Origin: Bin55 sp963667455
Lineage (GTDB): Bacteria; Pseudomonadota; Gammaproteobacteria; Pseudomonadales; Azotimanducaceae
Assembly (NCBI GenBank): GCA_963667455.2
Contig: CAXXFR010000013.1
Location: forward strand, 186,001 to 250,000
Direction: 5' to 3'
DNA: 64,000 bases
The notes beneath the pieces are model-generated. The model saw only the letters and a program-made list of their open reading frames with translations, was not told where the DNA came from and ran no database searches. Positions within the stretch are counted from its first letter, which is position 1, and each line of letters begins with the position of its first letter. Below, in pieces: positions 1-8,079 of the stretch. The position numbers were made by a program, and so were the translations under genes.

Positions 1-639
1 TGTTAGCTGTTCCTCAATCAGTGCTTTCCAAAGCGAGTGAACGGCATCGGTTGCACACAAGATCTCCACGCCATCTTCGCCGGTGTAGCCTGTTCTGCCG
101 ATGAAATACTGGTCGTGCTCGACACAAGTGAAAGGCTTCAGAGCGTCGATGTCTTTGCCCCCGACCACTTTCGACGCGATTGTCAAGGCTTCCGGACCTT
201 GGACTGCGACGATGTTCAGATCGCGCCGAGGTTGAATCTCGACCTCGAAATCTTGGGGAATGCGGGACTCGACCCACTGAACGTCAGTGGTGCTCGTGGC
301 GGCGTTGAAGATGATGCGAAAACGATCAGATGAAAGTCGATAGACGATCAAATCGTCGATGATTCCCCCATTCTCGTTGAGCATCACGGTGTAGAGAGCT
401 TGACCGACCGATTGCAGTCGGCTTACGTCGCTCGCCAGCAGTAGTTGAAGAACTGGAACGGCATCTGGACCCTCGAAGTCGACCGGAAGCATGTGGGACA
501 CGTCGAAAATGCCTGCCTTGTTTCGCACGGCATGATGTTCGGCAACCTGTGATCCGTAATGCAAAGGCATGCGCCAGCCGCCAAAGTCCACCATTCGCGC
601 GCCCAATGCCTGGTGCTGGTCAAAGAGAGCAGTCTTCAC
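1..639 (-). CDS. gcvT: Glycine cleavage system T protein (aminomethyltransferase), C-terminus off the left edge
   Basis: The reading frame starts with GTG at 639 and is still open at base 1, so 213 codons of a protein of about 360 residues are present. The start, KTALFDQHQALGARM followed by FGGWRMPLHYG, is the standard GcvT opening. SHMLPVDFEGPDA and the LYTVMLNENGGIIDDL stretch follow, as in the folate-binding T-protein. GcvT transfers the methylene group of aminomethyl-lipoyl H-protein to tetrahydrofolate and releases ammonia, in the cytoplasm. The GTG overlaps the stop of the upstream hydroxylase (GTGA), so translation is probably coupled. The C-terminal barrel domain is not visible. The other glycine-cleavage genes are not in this window. 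Confidence 0.93.
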   Translation of the reverse strand, partial: MKTALFDQHQALGARMVDFGGWRMPLHYGSQVAEHHAVRNKAGIFDVSHMLPVDFEGPDAVPVLQLLLASDVSRLQSVGQALYTVMLNENGGIIDDLIVYRLSSDRFRIIFNAATSTTDVQWVESRIPQDFEVEIQPRRDLNIVAVQGPEALTIASKVVGGKDIDALKPFTCVEHDQYFIGRTGYTGEDGVEILCATDAVHSLWKALIEEQLT

Positions 640-1802
640 GAGGTGAAGCTCCAGTGTCCGATTCCCATCGCCTCACGTATTACTTGATTCTTGATGAATC
701 CCGTGCGATCAAATGCTCGGATGCCCAGGTTTCTAATCCAGCGGGAGCTTGGACCACTCCAGCCCCATACATTCAGGAAACAGGACATCAGTTGCATGGT
801 CATCAACGCCTTGGTTCTGCGTTGAATGGCGAATCGCGACAAAGATGACCGACTCAGACTGGCGATATCAGTTTTCTCGATTTGACTGGCAAGTGCACGT
901 CCATCCTCAACGCCTAGATTTACTCCGTGACCTGCAAGCGGGTGTATGGTGTGGGCTGCATCACCGATGATCACAACCCAAGGCTTTGGGTTCATCGTAT
1001 TGACGATTGCATGGGTCAAAGGAAACGACGCTCGACGCTCGATGTCTTCAACAGTGCCACAGACTTGCTCGGTGGAAGATTCTAGGTACGAGGCGAAGTC
1101 GCTGTCGTTCAACTCCAACAATTCTCGGCATCTCTCTGACTCCATGCTCCAGATCACCGATACGGTGTTAGAGTCGGTCAGCGGAAGGAGAGCTAGAACA
1201 CCATTGTGAAACTTCTGCCACGCTGTGTTTCGATGAGGTCGTGAGGTACGAGCGACAGTTACCAGCGACATTTGCCCTAACTCTTGCGCTTTTTGACCAG
1301 AATCCACCAGTTTTGCTGTCGATGACCGCTGTCCCTCGGCGATTACAAGCAAATGACACGAAACTTGCACGCCGTTACTCAGTGTCAACTGCTGACCCAC
1401 AGAGTCGACTGCAACGATGTGAGCGTTCTCTCGAACTTCAAGCATATTTCGGCACGAATCGTAACTTCGTCGAACCACATTGCCGTGATCGAACACCCAC
1501 GCAAGTGCTGTGCTTCCTACGGAGTCCGAAGAGAACGTCAAGGATGCCGAGCCGTCCTCCTCCCAAATGTTCATTCGTTCGATCGGTTGTCCCTCGTCCG
1601 AACTTGCAACTTTAAGCTCACAGAGCCAATCTACGTTGGCCGGCGAAAGCGCGATCGATCGTAGATCGAAACCCAGACGCTCTTGCGACACAGCAGGAGG
1701 TTTTGGTTCGATGACTAGCACTCGGAAGCCCTTGGACGAAAGAGCTAGTGCGGTGGCTGATCCGGTCAGTCCACCACCACTGACGACGATGTCAACGTCC
1801 AT
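636..1802 (-). CDS. ubiI: UbiH/UbiI/VisC-family FAD-dependent monooxygenase (ubiquinone biosynthesis)
   Basis: A 388-residue flavoprotein hydroxylase of normal family length. It opens with a Rossmann dinucleotide-binding motif (VVSGGGLTGSATALAL). The second FAD signature, GDAAHTIHPLAGHG, lies near residue 280 and is closest to the UbiI (VisC) form of the motif. Such enzymes hydroxylate the ring of the ubiquinone precursor at the inner membrane. Neighbours are pepP upstream (11-base overlap) and gcvT downstream, matching the pepP-ubiH-visC-gcvT order of gammaproteobacteria. Only one of the usual two hydroxylases is present here, so it could do the UbiH job, the UbiI job or both. The choice of symbol is an inference from motif and position. 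Confidence 0.85.
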   Translation of the reverse strand: MDVDIVVSGGGLTGSATALALSSKGFRVLVIEPKPPAVSQERLGFDLRSIALSPANVDWLCELKVASSDEGQPIERMNIWEEDGSASLTFSSDSVGSTALAWVFDHGNVVRRSYDSCRNMLEVRENAHIVAVDSVGQQLTLSNGVQVSCHLLVIAEGQRSSTAKLVDSGQKAQELGQMSLVTVARTSRPHRNTAWQKFHNGVLALLPLTDSNTVSVIWSMESERCRELLELNDSDFASYLESSTEQVCGTVEDIERRASFPLTHAIVNTMNPKPWVVIIGDAAHTIHPLAGHGVNLGVEDGRALASQIEKTDIASLSRSSLSRFAIQRRTKALMTMQLMSCFLNVWGWSGPSSRWIRNLGIRAFDRTGFIKNQVIREAMGIGHWSFTS

Positions 1803-3105
1803 TTGCCATTAGCGCTTCGATTTCGTTGACAGTCTTGGGGCAACTTGCCGAAAGAACCAGATGTCCTTCTGGTGTGACTAGAACATCGTCCTCGATTCGA
1901 ATTCCGATTCCGCGCCATTTGGGGTCGACATCGTTCATGGATTCGTTCGAAGGGATGTAGATTCCCGGTTCCACTGTGAGCACCATGCCGGGAGAGAATT
2001 TTCGAGGCTTGCCGTTTTCTTCATATGCGCCAACGTCGTGGACATCCAAACCCAACCAATGTGAGCATCGATGGACCAGGAATCTCTTGTAGCTCTCGTT
2101 GTCTAGCGCTTCGTCCAGTGATTCTTTGATAATCCCGCGATCGATCAATCCCTGCGTCAAGGTCTTTTGCGCCGCTTCATGGGGTTCCGTGGATGCGGAG
2201 CCTGGCTTGATCGTGTTGATTGCTGCGGCCTGTGCGTCGAGACACAGCTCGTACAAGTCGCGTTGAACGGACGAGAACTTTCCGGAAACAGGAAAGGTTC
2301 GAGTTACGTCGGATGCGTAGTGCCCGAGTTCGCAGCCGGCATCGATAAGAACCAGTTGCCCTTCTTGAAGTGACGCATCGTTGTCGATGTAGTGCATGAT
2401 GCAAGCATTCTCGCCGCTGGCGACGATGCACGGATAGGCAGCATGGCGCGCGCCGCCCTGCATGAACTCGGTTAGGAGTTCACGCTCGAGATCCCATTCT
2501 CCCAGTCCAGGTTTGCACGCTTTCATGGCTCGAATGTGGGCATGGGCGGTAATGTCGGCGGCTTTTTGCATCTGGACTTGTTCGGCTGGCGACTTCACTA
2601 GGCGAAGTTCGTGTAGCGTTTGAGCCAGATTGACGTATTCGCTCGGAGCATCTTTGCGCTTTGACTTTAGCTTCGCAATCCATTCGAAAATCCTTTGATC
2701 GAATGTGGAATCGACTCCGAAGTGAGCGTGAAGAGTCTGTCGTCCATCCAGCAGACCCGGCAAGATTTCGTCGGCCGTTTCAACGTCGTGGGCACAATCA
2801 ACTCCCAACTCGGTTGGCGCAGCCTCGAATCCGAGCCTGCGACCGTTCCATTGCTCTGCAGCAGGATCCAGAGGATTGAGGAAGAGCGTTGCCTCGCCTT
2901 CCTCTCGGCAAGGCGTCAAAACAAGCAACGCATTGGGCTCGACGAAACCTGTCAGATAAATGAAGTCGCTCTCCTGCCGAAACGGAAAGTTCGTATCTCC
3001 ATTTCGACGGATCTCTTGAGCTCCTGCTAGAACAGCAACGCCCCGCGGACCAATGGCCGCCATGAGTCGGTCTCGCCGTCGCGAGTACTCGCTTTGGTCA
3101 ATCAA
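1792..3105 (-). CDS. pepP: Xaa-Pro aminopeptidase (aminopeptidase P II)
   Basis: A 437-residue protein of the same size as E. coli PepP. It has the N-terminal creatinase-like domain and a C-terminal pita-bread metallopeptidase domain. The dinuclear metal ligands are visible: two Asp in DAGCELGHYASDVTRTF, a His in HRCSHWLGLDVHD, a Glu in VEPGIYIPS and a Glu in GIRIEDDVLV. It removes N-terminal residues that precede proline. The start is TTG overlapping the ygfB stop (TTGA), and the 3' end overlaps the hydroxylase gene, so ygfB-pepP-ubiI-gcvT looks like one transcript. Confidence 0.95.
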   Translation of the reverse strand: MIDQSEYSRRRDRLMAAIGPRGVAVLAGAQEIRRNGDTNFPFRQESDFIYLTGFVEPNALLVLTPCREEGEATLFLNPLDPAAEQWNGRRLGFEAAPTELGVDCAHDVETADEILPGLLDGRQTLHAHFGVDSTFDQRIFEWIAKLKSKRKDAPSEYVNLAQTLHELRLVKSPAEQVQMQKAADITAHAHIRAMKACKPGLGEWDLERELLTEFMQGGARHAAYPCIVASGENACIMHYIDNDASLQEGQLVLIDAGCELGHYASDVTRTFPVSGKFSSVQRDLYELCLDAQAAAINTIKPGSASTEPHEAAQKTLTQGLIDRGIIKESLDEALDNESYKRFLVHRCSHWLGLDVHDVGAYEENGKPRKFSPGMVLTVEPGIYIPSNESMNDVDPKWRGIGIRIEDDVLVTPEGHLVLSASCPKTVNEIEALMANGR

Positions 3106-3620
3106 TTGCCGTCTCCCTGCAAGAGTTCGTTCATGTAGAGAACTCCGATTCGAACAAACTCCGCCAATTCCTCAAACGACATTTGCATCTCATCGGTATT
3201 TTGCACTTCGGAATCAACCAATGCTATTTCCCTGAAGTCCCCCAAAATCTCCTCCAATTCCTCGGACGTTGTACTTCCTTGTTCGTCGACCCCTTCAAGA
3301 AACGCTGTAACCCATTCTCCCAGTGCTTCGACTCGCAAATTCAGTGCATCTGAATCATCGCTTGCTAGGGCAAGTTGAAAGTCTAGATTCGAATCGTTCA
3401 ACTGGTCCTTGGTCTTCTTGCAAAGAGCGACAAGAGGTTCACTTTCGCACAGGCCCGGTCGTAAAGATTCGACGCTTGTCGCCAACTGCGTCTCATCGCT
3501 TGCCGAAGAGAACAGAACGACGCCGCACACGAGACCATGCAGCTCGTATTCCGGCAGTGCGATGGAAGCGAGAACCATAAGGTCTGAAATTTGCTCCTGA
3601 GACAGTTCGTCATTCATCAT
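3102..3620 (-). CDS. ygfB: YgfB/YecA (UPF0149) family protein
   Basis: The frame is open from a TTG at 3644, but ATG at 3620 (MMNDELSQEQ) is the more natural start and gives 172 residues. The IALPEYELHGLVCG segment is typical of the UPF0149 family, an all-helical protein found immediately upstream of pepP in gammaproteobacteria. The C-terminal half is strongly acidic. It overlaps pepP by a few bases. No catalytic residues are known for the family and the precise role is unsettled. Only 57 bases separate it from the divergent ZapB-like gene, so the two promoters must lie back to back. Confidence 0.85.
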   Translation of the reverse strand: MMNDELSQEQISDLMVLASIALPEYELHGLVCGVVLFSSASDETQLATSVESLRPGLCESEPLVALCKKTKDQLNDSNLDFQLALASDDSDALNLRVEALGEWVTAFLEGVDEQGSTTSEELEEILGDFREIALVDSEVQNTDEMQMSFEELAEFVRIGVLYMNELLQGDGN

Positions 3621-3677
3621 GTAGGACTCAAACTTCCGATACAATTCAATTGATTTCCAACGAATTTAGCGAGTTTG

Positions 3678-3887
3678 ATGTCTACCGAGTCTATGACTGA
3701 GCTGGAGTCCGTTGTCGATCAGCTGCTCGAACGATGCGTAAGCCTTCAGGAGCAGAATTCTCGATTGATCAACACCCATGAACAATGGATGGAAGAACGT
3801 CGTCGCTTGTTCCGGAAATTCGAGAATGCGGAAAATTGTATAGACCAAACTATCGCCAAATTGAAGGCGGTTAAGGCTAGCGACTAA
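3678..3887 (+). CDS. ZapB-like coiled-coil protein (TIGR02449 type)
   Basis: A 69-residue, highly charged helical protein with leucine/glutamate heptads throughout (ELESVVDQLLERC, QEQNSRL), matching the short coiled-coil family encoded directly before zapA in many gammaproteobacteria. The frame allows a TTG at 3675, but the ATG at 3678 is preferred. Its TAA overlaps the ATG of zapA (TAATG), indicating coupled translation. By analogy with ZapB it would bind ZapA and help organise the FtsZ ring. That function is inferred from position and shape only. Confidence 0.75.
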   Translation: MSTESMTELESVVDQLLERCVSLQEQNSRLINTHEQWMEERRRLFRKFENAENCIDQTIAKLKAVKASD

Positions 3888-4186
3888 TGGCCGATCCGGC
3901 TCCAGTTGAAGTCGAGATTCAAATTCTTCAACGATCCTACCGTTTGGTGTGTCTGCCTGAGAAAGTGGAGTCGTTGCAGGAGTCCGCACGCAACCTGGAC
4001 GAATACATGCGAGAAATGCGCGAGTCGCAAACTGGCGATGTCTTCAGCATCGAAAAGTTGGCAATTGCTGTCGCGGTGAATTTGATAGGGGAGCTCAAGC
4101 AGCATCAGGAGCAATTGAGCACGTTCTCGGAACGCGCCGATCAGCTCAAAGATAGAGTGCACGCGTTTACGTCCAAGACCTCCTAA
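3887..4186 (+). CDS. zapA: Cell division protein ZapA
   Basis: A 99-residue protein with the ZapA layout. An N-terminal globular part carries VEVEIQILQRSYRLVC, the family's variant of the 'I.g..y.l.c' strand. A long C-terminal coiled coil follows (ESARNLDEYM, LAIAVAVNLIGEL, LSTFSERADQLKDR). ZapA is a tetrameric FtsZ-ring stabiliser in the cytoplasm. Its start overlaps the stop of the ZapB-like gene, and 6S RNA and fau follow, the conserved gammaproteobacterial order. Confidence 0.93.
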   Translation: MADPAPVEVEIQILQRSYRLVCLPEKVESLQESARNLDEYMREMRESQTGDVFSIEKLAIAVAVNLIGELKQHQEQLSTFSERADQLKDRVHAFTSKTS

Positions 4187-4210
4187 CTACTGACCTGGAC
4201 GCCCAATTGA

Positions 4211-4247
4211 TTGTTGGGGTTCGAGTTCGGTTACCGCAACCTATAAT
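4211..4247 (+). promoter_or_regulatory. Sigma-70-type promoter of the 6S RNA gene
   Basis: A perfect TATAAT lies at 4242-4247, six bases before the predicted start of the 6S transcript. The -35 region is weak: no good TTGACA match at 16-18 bases, with TTCGAG at 4220-4225 the nearest candidate. Confidence 0.6.
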
Positions 4248-4253
4248 CGAAGT

Positions 4254-4434
4254 GTCTCCGGGGTGTGTGCGAGTCGGTTTTCGTCCCGTACCGTTAGAAG
4301 AAACTTAGGAGACTTCGGTGAATTGTTGTTGTGCAGGCCGGACTGATGAAACCGGAAGCCTGATGCACTTCCTGGGTCACCGCCTTGAACCCCTACGGTT
4401 CAGGGTCTGACCACTCACCGCATCCCGGTAGCCT
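4254..4434 (+). ncRNA. ssrS: 6S RNA
   Basis: The 267-base gap between zapA and fau is the conserved gammaproteobacterial location of ssrS. The closing stem is visible: CCGGGGTGTG near 4258-4267 pairs with CGCATCCCGG at 4419-4428. The diagnostic 3' hairpin is present as CCTTGAACC (4383-4391), a five-base loop and GGTTCAGGG (4397-4405), nine base pairs including one G-U, as in the E. coli molecule. 6S RNA mimics an open promoter and sequesters sigma-70 holoenzyme in stationary phase. The ends are set from the helix and the -10 box and may be off by several bases. Confidence 0.85.
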
Positions 4435-4454
4435 CTCGCATCAGGTAATTTGCG

Positions 4455-5054
4455 ATCAAAGCAATCAAGGATGCAAACTCTCGCATCCGTTCACGACTTC
4501 GGGCTCAACGTCGAGCTCTCGCTTCTCAAACCGTCCAATCTCGCTCCGAAGATGTCGCACGACGATTGCTTCGTAGATTGGATGTTGACAAGATTAACTG
4601 TGTTGCCGGTTACTTGTCTGACGAGTGTGAAGTTGATCTCTCCGGCATCGTCGAGCGGCTACACGAGGATGGTGTGACAGTCGCCGTGCCCCGAGTGCAT
4701 GCGCAAGACATGCAATTCGTTCAGGTTGGACCAAGCCAAGAGCTTGTAAAGAACACATGGGGAATACTCGAACCGGCCGTGGGTCAGGTGGTCGGTATTG
4801 GGGAAATCGATGTCGTCTTTGCTCCACTCGTGGGCTTCTCGTCCAAGGGAGCGCGACTAGGTCGTGGTGGCGGCTTTTATGATCGTGCCTTCCAAGGTGT
4901 CGACCGACCGTTCCTGATCGGTGTGGGCTACGAGTTTCAATTGGACGACGACATTCAACCGAACTCGACCGATGTTCCACTCGATGCAGTGGTGACTGAG
5001 AATACTTGGCGGGTGTTCGATACTAGTGTCGAAGCAGTGCTCAGGGAGGATTGA
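4455..5054 (+). CDS. fau: 5-formyltetrahydrofolate cyclo-ligase, apparently with a non-canonical start codon
   Basis: The enzyme converts 5-formyl-THF to 5,10-methenyl-THF using ATP. The C-terminal family signature LGRGGGFYDRAF is intact, as is the central VFAPLVGFSSKG. The frame is open from 4449, just after a TAA at 4446. The first ATG/GTG/TTG in frame is a TTG at 4566, which would remove the basic N-terminal helix (RIRSRLRAQRRALAS) that aligns with the conserved start of the family. The only upstream candidates are ATC codons at 4455, 4464 and 4485. 4455 is chosen because AGG at 4443-4445 sits nine bases before it and the resulting 199 residues match the family length. It is followed one base later by def. 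Confidence 0.75.
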   Translation: MKAIKDANSRIRSRLRAQRRALASQTVQSRSEDVARRLLRRLDVDKINCVAGYLSDECEVDLSGIVERLHEDGVTVAVPRVHAQDMQFVQVGPSQELVKNTWGILEPAVGQVVGIGEIDVVFAPLVGFSSKGARLGRGGGFYDRAFQGVDRPFLIGVGYEFQLDDDIQPNSTDVPLDAVVTENTWRVFDTSVEAVLRED

Positions 5055-5055
5055 T

Positions 5056-5604
5056 CTGGCAGTTCGAAAAGTAATTCGAATGGGGCATCCCACTTTGCGT
5101 CGGGTGGCTCGTGAGTTGTCTGACGAGGAAATCGTCAGCCCGGAGGTAGCTAGGTTGGTCGAGGATATCACCGAGACTTTGCATGACTACGGTGGAATTG
5201 GACTTGCTGCTCCGCAAGTCAATGAGAGCGTTCGCCTCGCATTGATCGAAATCCCCAATGAAGGATCTCGCTACGGAGAGCTTCAACCCATGCCTCTGAC
5301 GGTATTCGTCAATCCTGCGCTTTCGGTTTTGGATTCTCGATCTGCAGGAAATTGGGAGGGTTGCTTGTCAATTCCCGGATTGCGGGGATGGGTCGAAAGA
5401 CCACAGAAAATCCGAATCGAATACAAGGACCTCGCGTTGAGAGAACTCTCAATGGAACTCTCGGGTTTTCAAGCAACGGTCTTTCAGCACGAATTCGACC
5501 ACCTTGACGGATACCTGTATGTTGATCGAATGAAGGACATGTCTCGGCTGGTCTTTGAGGAAGAATTTGCCAAGCTGGGACTTGCTTACACGTTGGACAC
5601 GTAG
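5056..5604 (+). CDS. def: Peptide deformylase (CTG start)
   Basis: All three deformylase motifs are present: GGIGLAAPQV, WEGCLSIPG and QHEFDHLDG, giving the Cys and two His metal ligands and the catalytic Glu. It removes the formyl group from nascent polypeptides. Length is 182 residues from a CTG at 5056, preceded by GGGAGGA at 5044-5050. The product LAVRKVIRMG aligns with the usual N-terminus of the family. A GTG at 5026 inside fau or an ATT at 5050 are the alternatives. The gene lies one base after fau and one base before the rpiA GTG, so the three are probably co-transcribed. Pairing with fau makes sense because both belong to formyl-folate and formyl-methionine metabolism. Confidence 0.92.
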   Translation: MAVRKVIRMGHPTLRRVARELSDEEIVSPEVARLVEDITETLHDYGGIGLAAPQVNESVRLALIEIPNEGSRYGELQPMPLTVFVNPALSVLDSRSAGNWEGCLSIPGLRGWVERPQKIRIEYKDLALRELSMELSGFQATVFQHEFDHLDGYLYVDRMKDMSRLVFEEEFAKLGLAYTLDT

Positions 5605-5605
5605 C

Positions 5606-6286
5606 GTGGATCAAGATCGACTCAAGATCGAAGCGGCGCAAGCTGCACTTGAACACGTAAAACAATCACTTGCACCTAATTCGATCTTGGGAATTGGCAC
5701 TGGAAGTACCGTAAATTGCTTCATTGATCTGTTGCCCCAGATTCGCAACCTCATTCGGGTGGCCGTTTCAAGCTCTCAACGATCAACGGAGCGACTGCAG
5801 AGACTTGGGATCCCCGTGTCGGCCACTCACCTGGTCAACGACGTTGACGCTTATGTCGATGGGGCTGATGAAGTCGATCCTAGTTGTGCATTGATCAAAG
5901 GTGGCGGAGGTGCACTCACCCAGGAAAAGATCGTGACCTCCATTGCTCGTCGATTCATCTGCATTGTGGATCAGAGCAAGCTTGTTGATCGACTTGGATC
6001 GTTCCCGCTCCCTGTGGAAGTGATTCCGGCGGCGAAGAGTGCTGTTGGACGATTCGCGACGTCATTGGGCGGAACACCCTCGATTCGAGAGGATCTGACT
6101 GAGAACGGCAATGTCATTGTGGACATTCAGGGATTGGAGATTGACGATCCGGATGAGCTGGAGAAGACATTGAACAACGTTGCAGGCGTTGTAACTGTTG
6201 GCATCTTTGCAAAACACCGTCCGAACGTCGTGGTTGTAGCTGAAACTGACGGATCGATCAGCACTATGGAACCAAACACTCGATAG
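5606..6286 (+). CDS. rpiA: Ribose-5-phosphate isomerase A
   Basis: A 226-residue protein with the RpiA signatures GIGTGSTVNCF near the N-terminus, DAYVDGADEVD, and LIKGGGGALTQEK, which contains the catalytic region. It interconverts ribose-5-phosphate and ribulose-5-phosphate in the pentose phosphate pathway. GTG at 5606, one base after the def stop, is chosen because translation further upstream overlaps def and has no family similarity. The 100 bases after the stop hold no gene, and the next gene is convergent. Confidence 0.95.
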   Translation: MDQDRLKIEAAQAALEHVKQSLAPNSILGIGTGSTVNCFIDLLPQIRNLIRVAVSSSQRSTERLQRLGIPVSATHLVNDVDAYVDGADEVDPSCALIKGGGGALTQEKIVTSIARRFICIVDQSKLVDRLGSFPLPVEVIPAAKSAVGRFATSLGGTPSIREDLTENGNVIVDIQGLEIDDPDELEKTLNNVAGVVTVGIFAKHRPNVVVVAETDGSISTMEPNTR

Positions 6287-6388
6287 TCGGGACTACGCTC
6301 AAAACTGGATGGCAAGTCCAGATTCGTGCTGGTCTGAACTCCACCTACTGGGTTTCTTATTGATGGGTGTAAGTAGCTGGAGTGTTCG

Positions 6389-7228
6389 TTAGCTTGCCGG
6401 TAGTGCGAGACGCGATTCTGCGAATTCCTTCAGTTCGCGAGTCACAGCGAATATTTGCACTCCTTGTTCGATTTTCTCCAGGATGTTGTCTTCGGTTGCG
6501 CCCTCGAGAAATGCCAGACCGGCAGACTTGAAAGCACCGAATACTCGTTGCCTTGCTGCTTGGAGTTCGGGTCTATTGAAGTCGCTGAGAACGCCTCGAA
6601 ATCCATGCGACATCGACAGGTCGGATGGTCCCCACTCGCCGAAGGAGATTCCAGGCACCTTGGTTGTTTTTTCTGCATTTTCGACTGCGCGAAGATTCTC
6701 AATCTTCACACCAAGAATTAGTTCTCCGTTCGGGTTTATTGGCCAGACGTCGGCCCTCTCCACGTATTCGGATCCATCAAGACCCCAAATCTGCCCCGCA
6801 GCTCCCTGACTTCCCGATCCTCGGCTACCACCACGAAACGTGTAACGCATAGCTTTCACGACAGCTTCGACAGCTTCCGGATTCTCGGCATGACACAGCA
6901 TGAATCCATGAATTCCAGTTGACAGCAGCTGGCGAACCTGCCAAGAGTTGAATTCCACGTGTTCGACACTTCGGCCTTCAAAAGGTAGTTCGACGATCAC
7001 TGGAGGCGTAGGAACTCGAACGGATGCCATTCCCTTCATGAATTCGTTCAGACCCGCGATATCCAACGGACCATGTTCCATTCCAACGTTAAGGTAGTCG
7101 GCCCATGTGTCCGCCATTCGCACGCCGGCCTCGAAGCTGAGTTCCATTCCAGCGTGCCCGCCTGTGTAAAACACTGGCTCGCCGGTTTCAAACTTGGAGA
7201 TAACTCCGTTGATGCGGGGATTGCTCAT
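6389..7228 (-). CDS. HpcH/HpaI-family aldolase (2-dehydro-3-deoxy or hydroxy-oxo acid type)
   Basis: A 279-residue TIM-barrel protein of the HpcH/HpaI aldolase family. Seen are VGMEHGPLDIAG in the first third, the metal-binding Glu in GVKIENLRA and the metal-binding Asp in FGEWGPSDLSMSHG. Members perform reversible, metal-dependent aldol cleavage of 2-oxo acids to pyruvate or glyoxylate plus an aldehyde. The longer insert after AMRYTFRGGSRG is glycine-rich and typical of family members near 280 residues. It is monocistronic and convergent with rpiA, so neighbours do not reveal the substrate. Confidence 0.8.
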   Translation of the reverse strand: MSNPRINGVISKFETGEPVFYTGGHAGMELSFEAGVRMADTWADYLNVGMEHGPLDIAGLNEFMKGMASVRVPTPPVIVELPFEGRSVEHVEFNSWQVRQLLSTGIHGFMLCHAENPEAVEAVVKAMRYTFRGGSRGSGSQGAAGQIWGLDGSEYVERADVWPINPNGELILGVKIENLRAVENAEKTTKVPGISFGEWGPSDLSMSHGFRGVLSDFNRPELQAARQRVFGAFKSAGLAFLEGATEDNILEKIEQGVQIFAVTRELKEFAESRLALPAS

Positions 7229-7399
7229 TTTCGTACCCGTGGAGAGATGGACGTTAGTCTAAGCCCAAACGTACGAGAGAGGCCAAAGGCTTGAGGAATT
7301 GCAAAGTCAGTAAGTGCATGCCATCGCGGCATTCGGAGTGTAGCTGAGGCCCGAGGGAGAGACCTACTAGGCGGAGTCGGTTGTTAGTCCGTCGATGGA

Positions 7400-7992
7400 C
7401 TATTTTCGTGCCCGATTTTTGCGCGGCTCGAGTCTTACAGCATTCAAAAAGCCATCGCCCATCTCGATCCGCTGATCTGCCATCAACCGAAGTTCGTCAG
7501 CGTAAGTGGACCGAGGACCGTGGACAAGGCAAACCACCACACCTTCTTGTTGCGCCACTTCGAGCGCTGGTAGCAAGTCGCTGTCGCCACTGACTAACGC
7601 TGCGTGGGTGATGCGATGTTTGAAGGCTAGAAGTGCGAAATCCAGTCCGATCATCAAATCGACCCGCTTCTGCTGGAAAATCGGCGCTCCGTTCTCATCT
7701 TGCCCCCGAAGCATGAGCCGACCTTGCCGCACCGTACATTGGGGAAGACCTTGCAATGCTTCGAAGAATCGTCTCTTTTGGCCATATCGCTCAGCCTCTT
7801 CTTGAGAAGGATTCTTGCTCTGATAAGGCAAACAGTCATAGTAGTAGGTGCGAAGGATGTCCAATGGCTCGAGAGCGGAATTTGCGATCCGGTCGCGAAT
7901 CTCGCTAGCTTTCCAACATCAATACGGGTGCCGAAATCTCGAGCCACCTTATCTATGTAGCCGCCATCCACGAATACTGCTAGTGTGCCCAA
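7400..7992 (-). pseudogene. NYN-domain (LabA/DUF88-like) protein gene with one frameshift
   Basis: Two overlapping frames together make one NYN-domain protein. The first, from TTG 7992 (preceded by a strong AGGGGGA), gives GTLAVFVDGGYIDKVARDFG, the N-terminal Asp motif of PIN-like NYN nucleases. The second, from about 7910 to 7400, gives LDILRTYYYDCLPYQ, the ALVSGDSDLLPAL acidic motif and a basic C-terminus. The frame changes by one missing base around 7904-7912 (AAGCTAGCG region). Restoring it yields about 197 residues reading KLSEIRDRIANSALEP through the junction. The protein would be a putative RNase. The single indel with no other damage could be a sequencing error. Confidence 0.72.
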
Positions 7993-8042
7993 AAACCTAT
8001 TCCCCCTTTGTTACTGTCGTAGTCTTGAGGTGCTTAAGAGAA

Positions 8043-8079
8043 AAGATGGGCTGAAGAATTTGGTTGTTCAGCCCATCTT
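8043..8079 (-). terminator. Perfect 13-bp hairpin, probable intrinsic terminator for minus-strand transcription
   Basis: AAGATGGGCTGAA at 8043-8055 and its exact complement at 8067-8079 enclose an 11-base loop. Read on the minus strand the stem runs directly into a T-rich stretch (TTTTCTC), as in an intrinsic terminator. Read on the plus strand there is no T tract. It sits just upstream of the NYN gene start, so it would end transcripts coming from the gene-free stretch or from the orphan gene at 9463. Confidence 0.6.
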
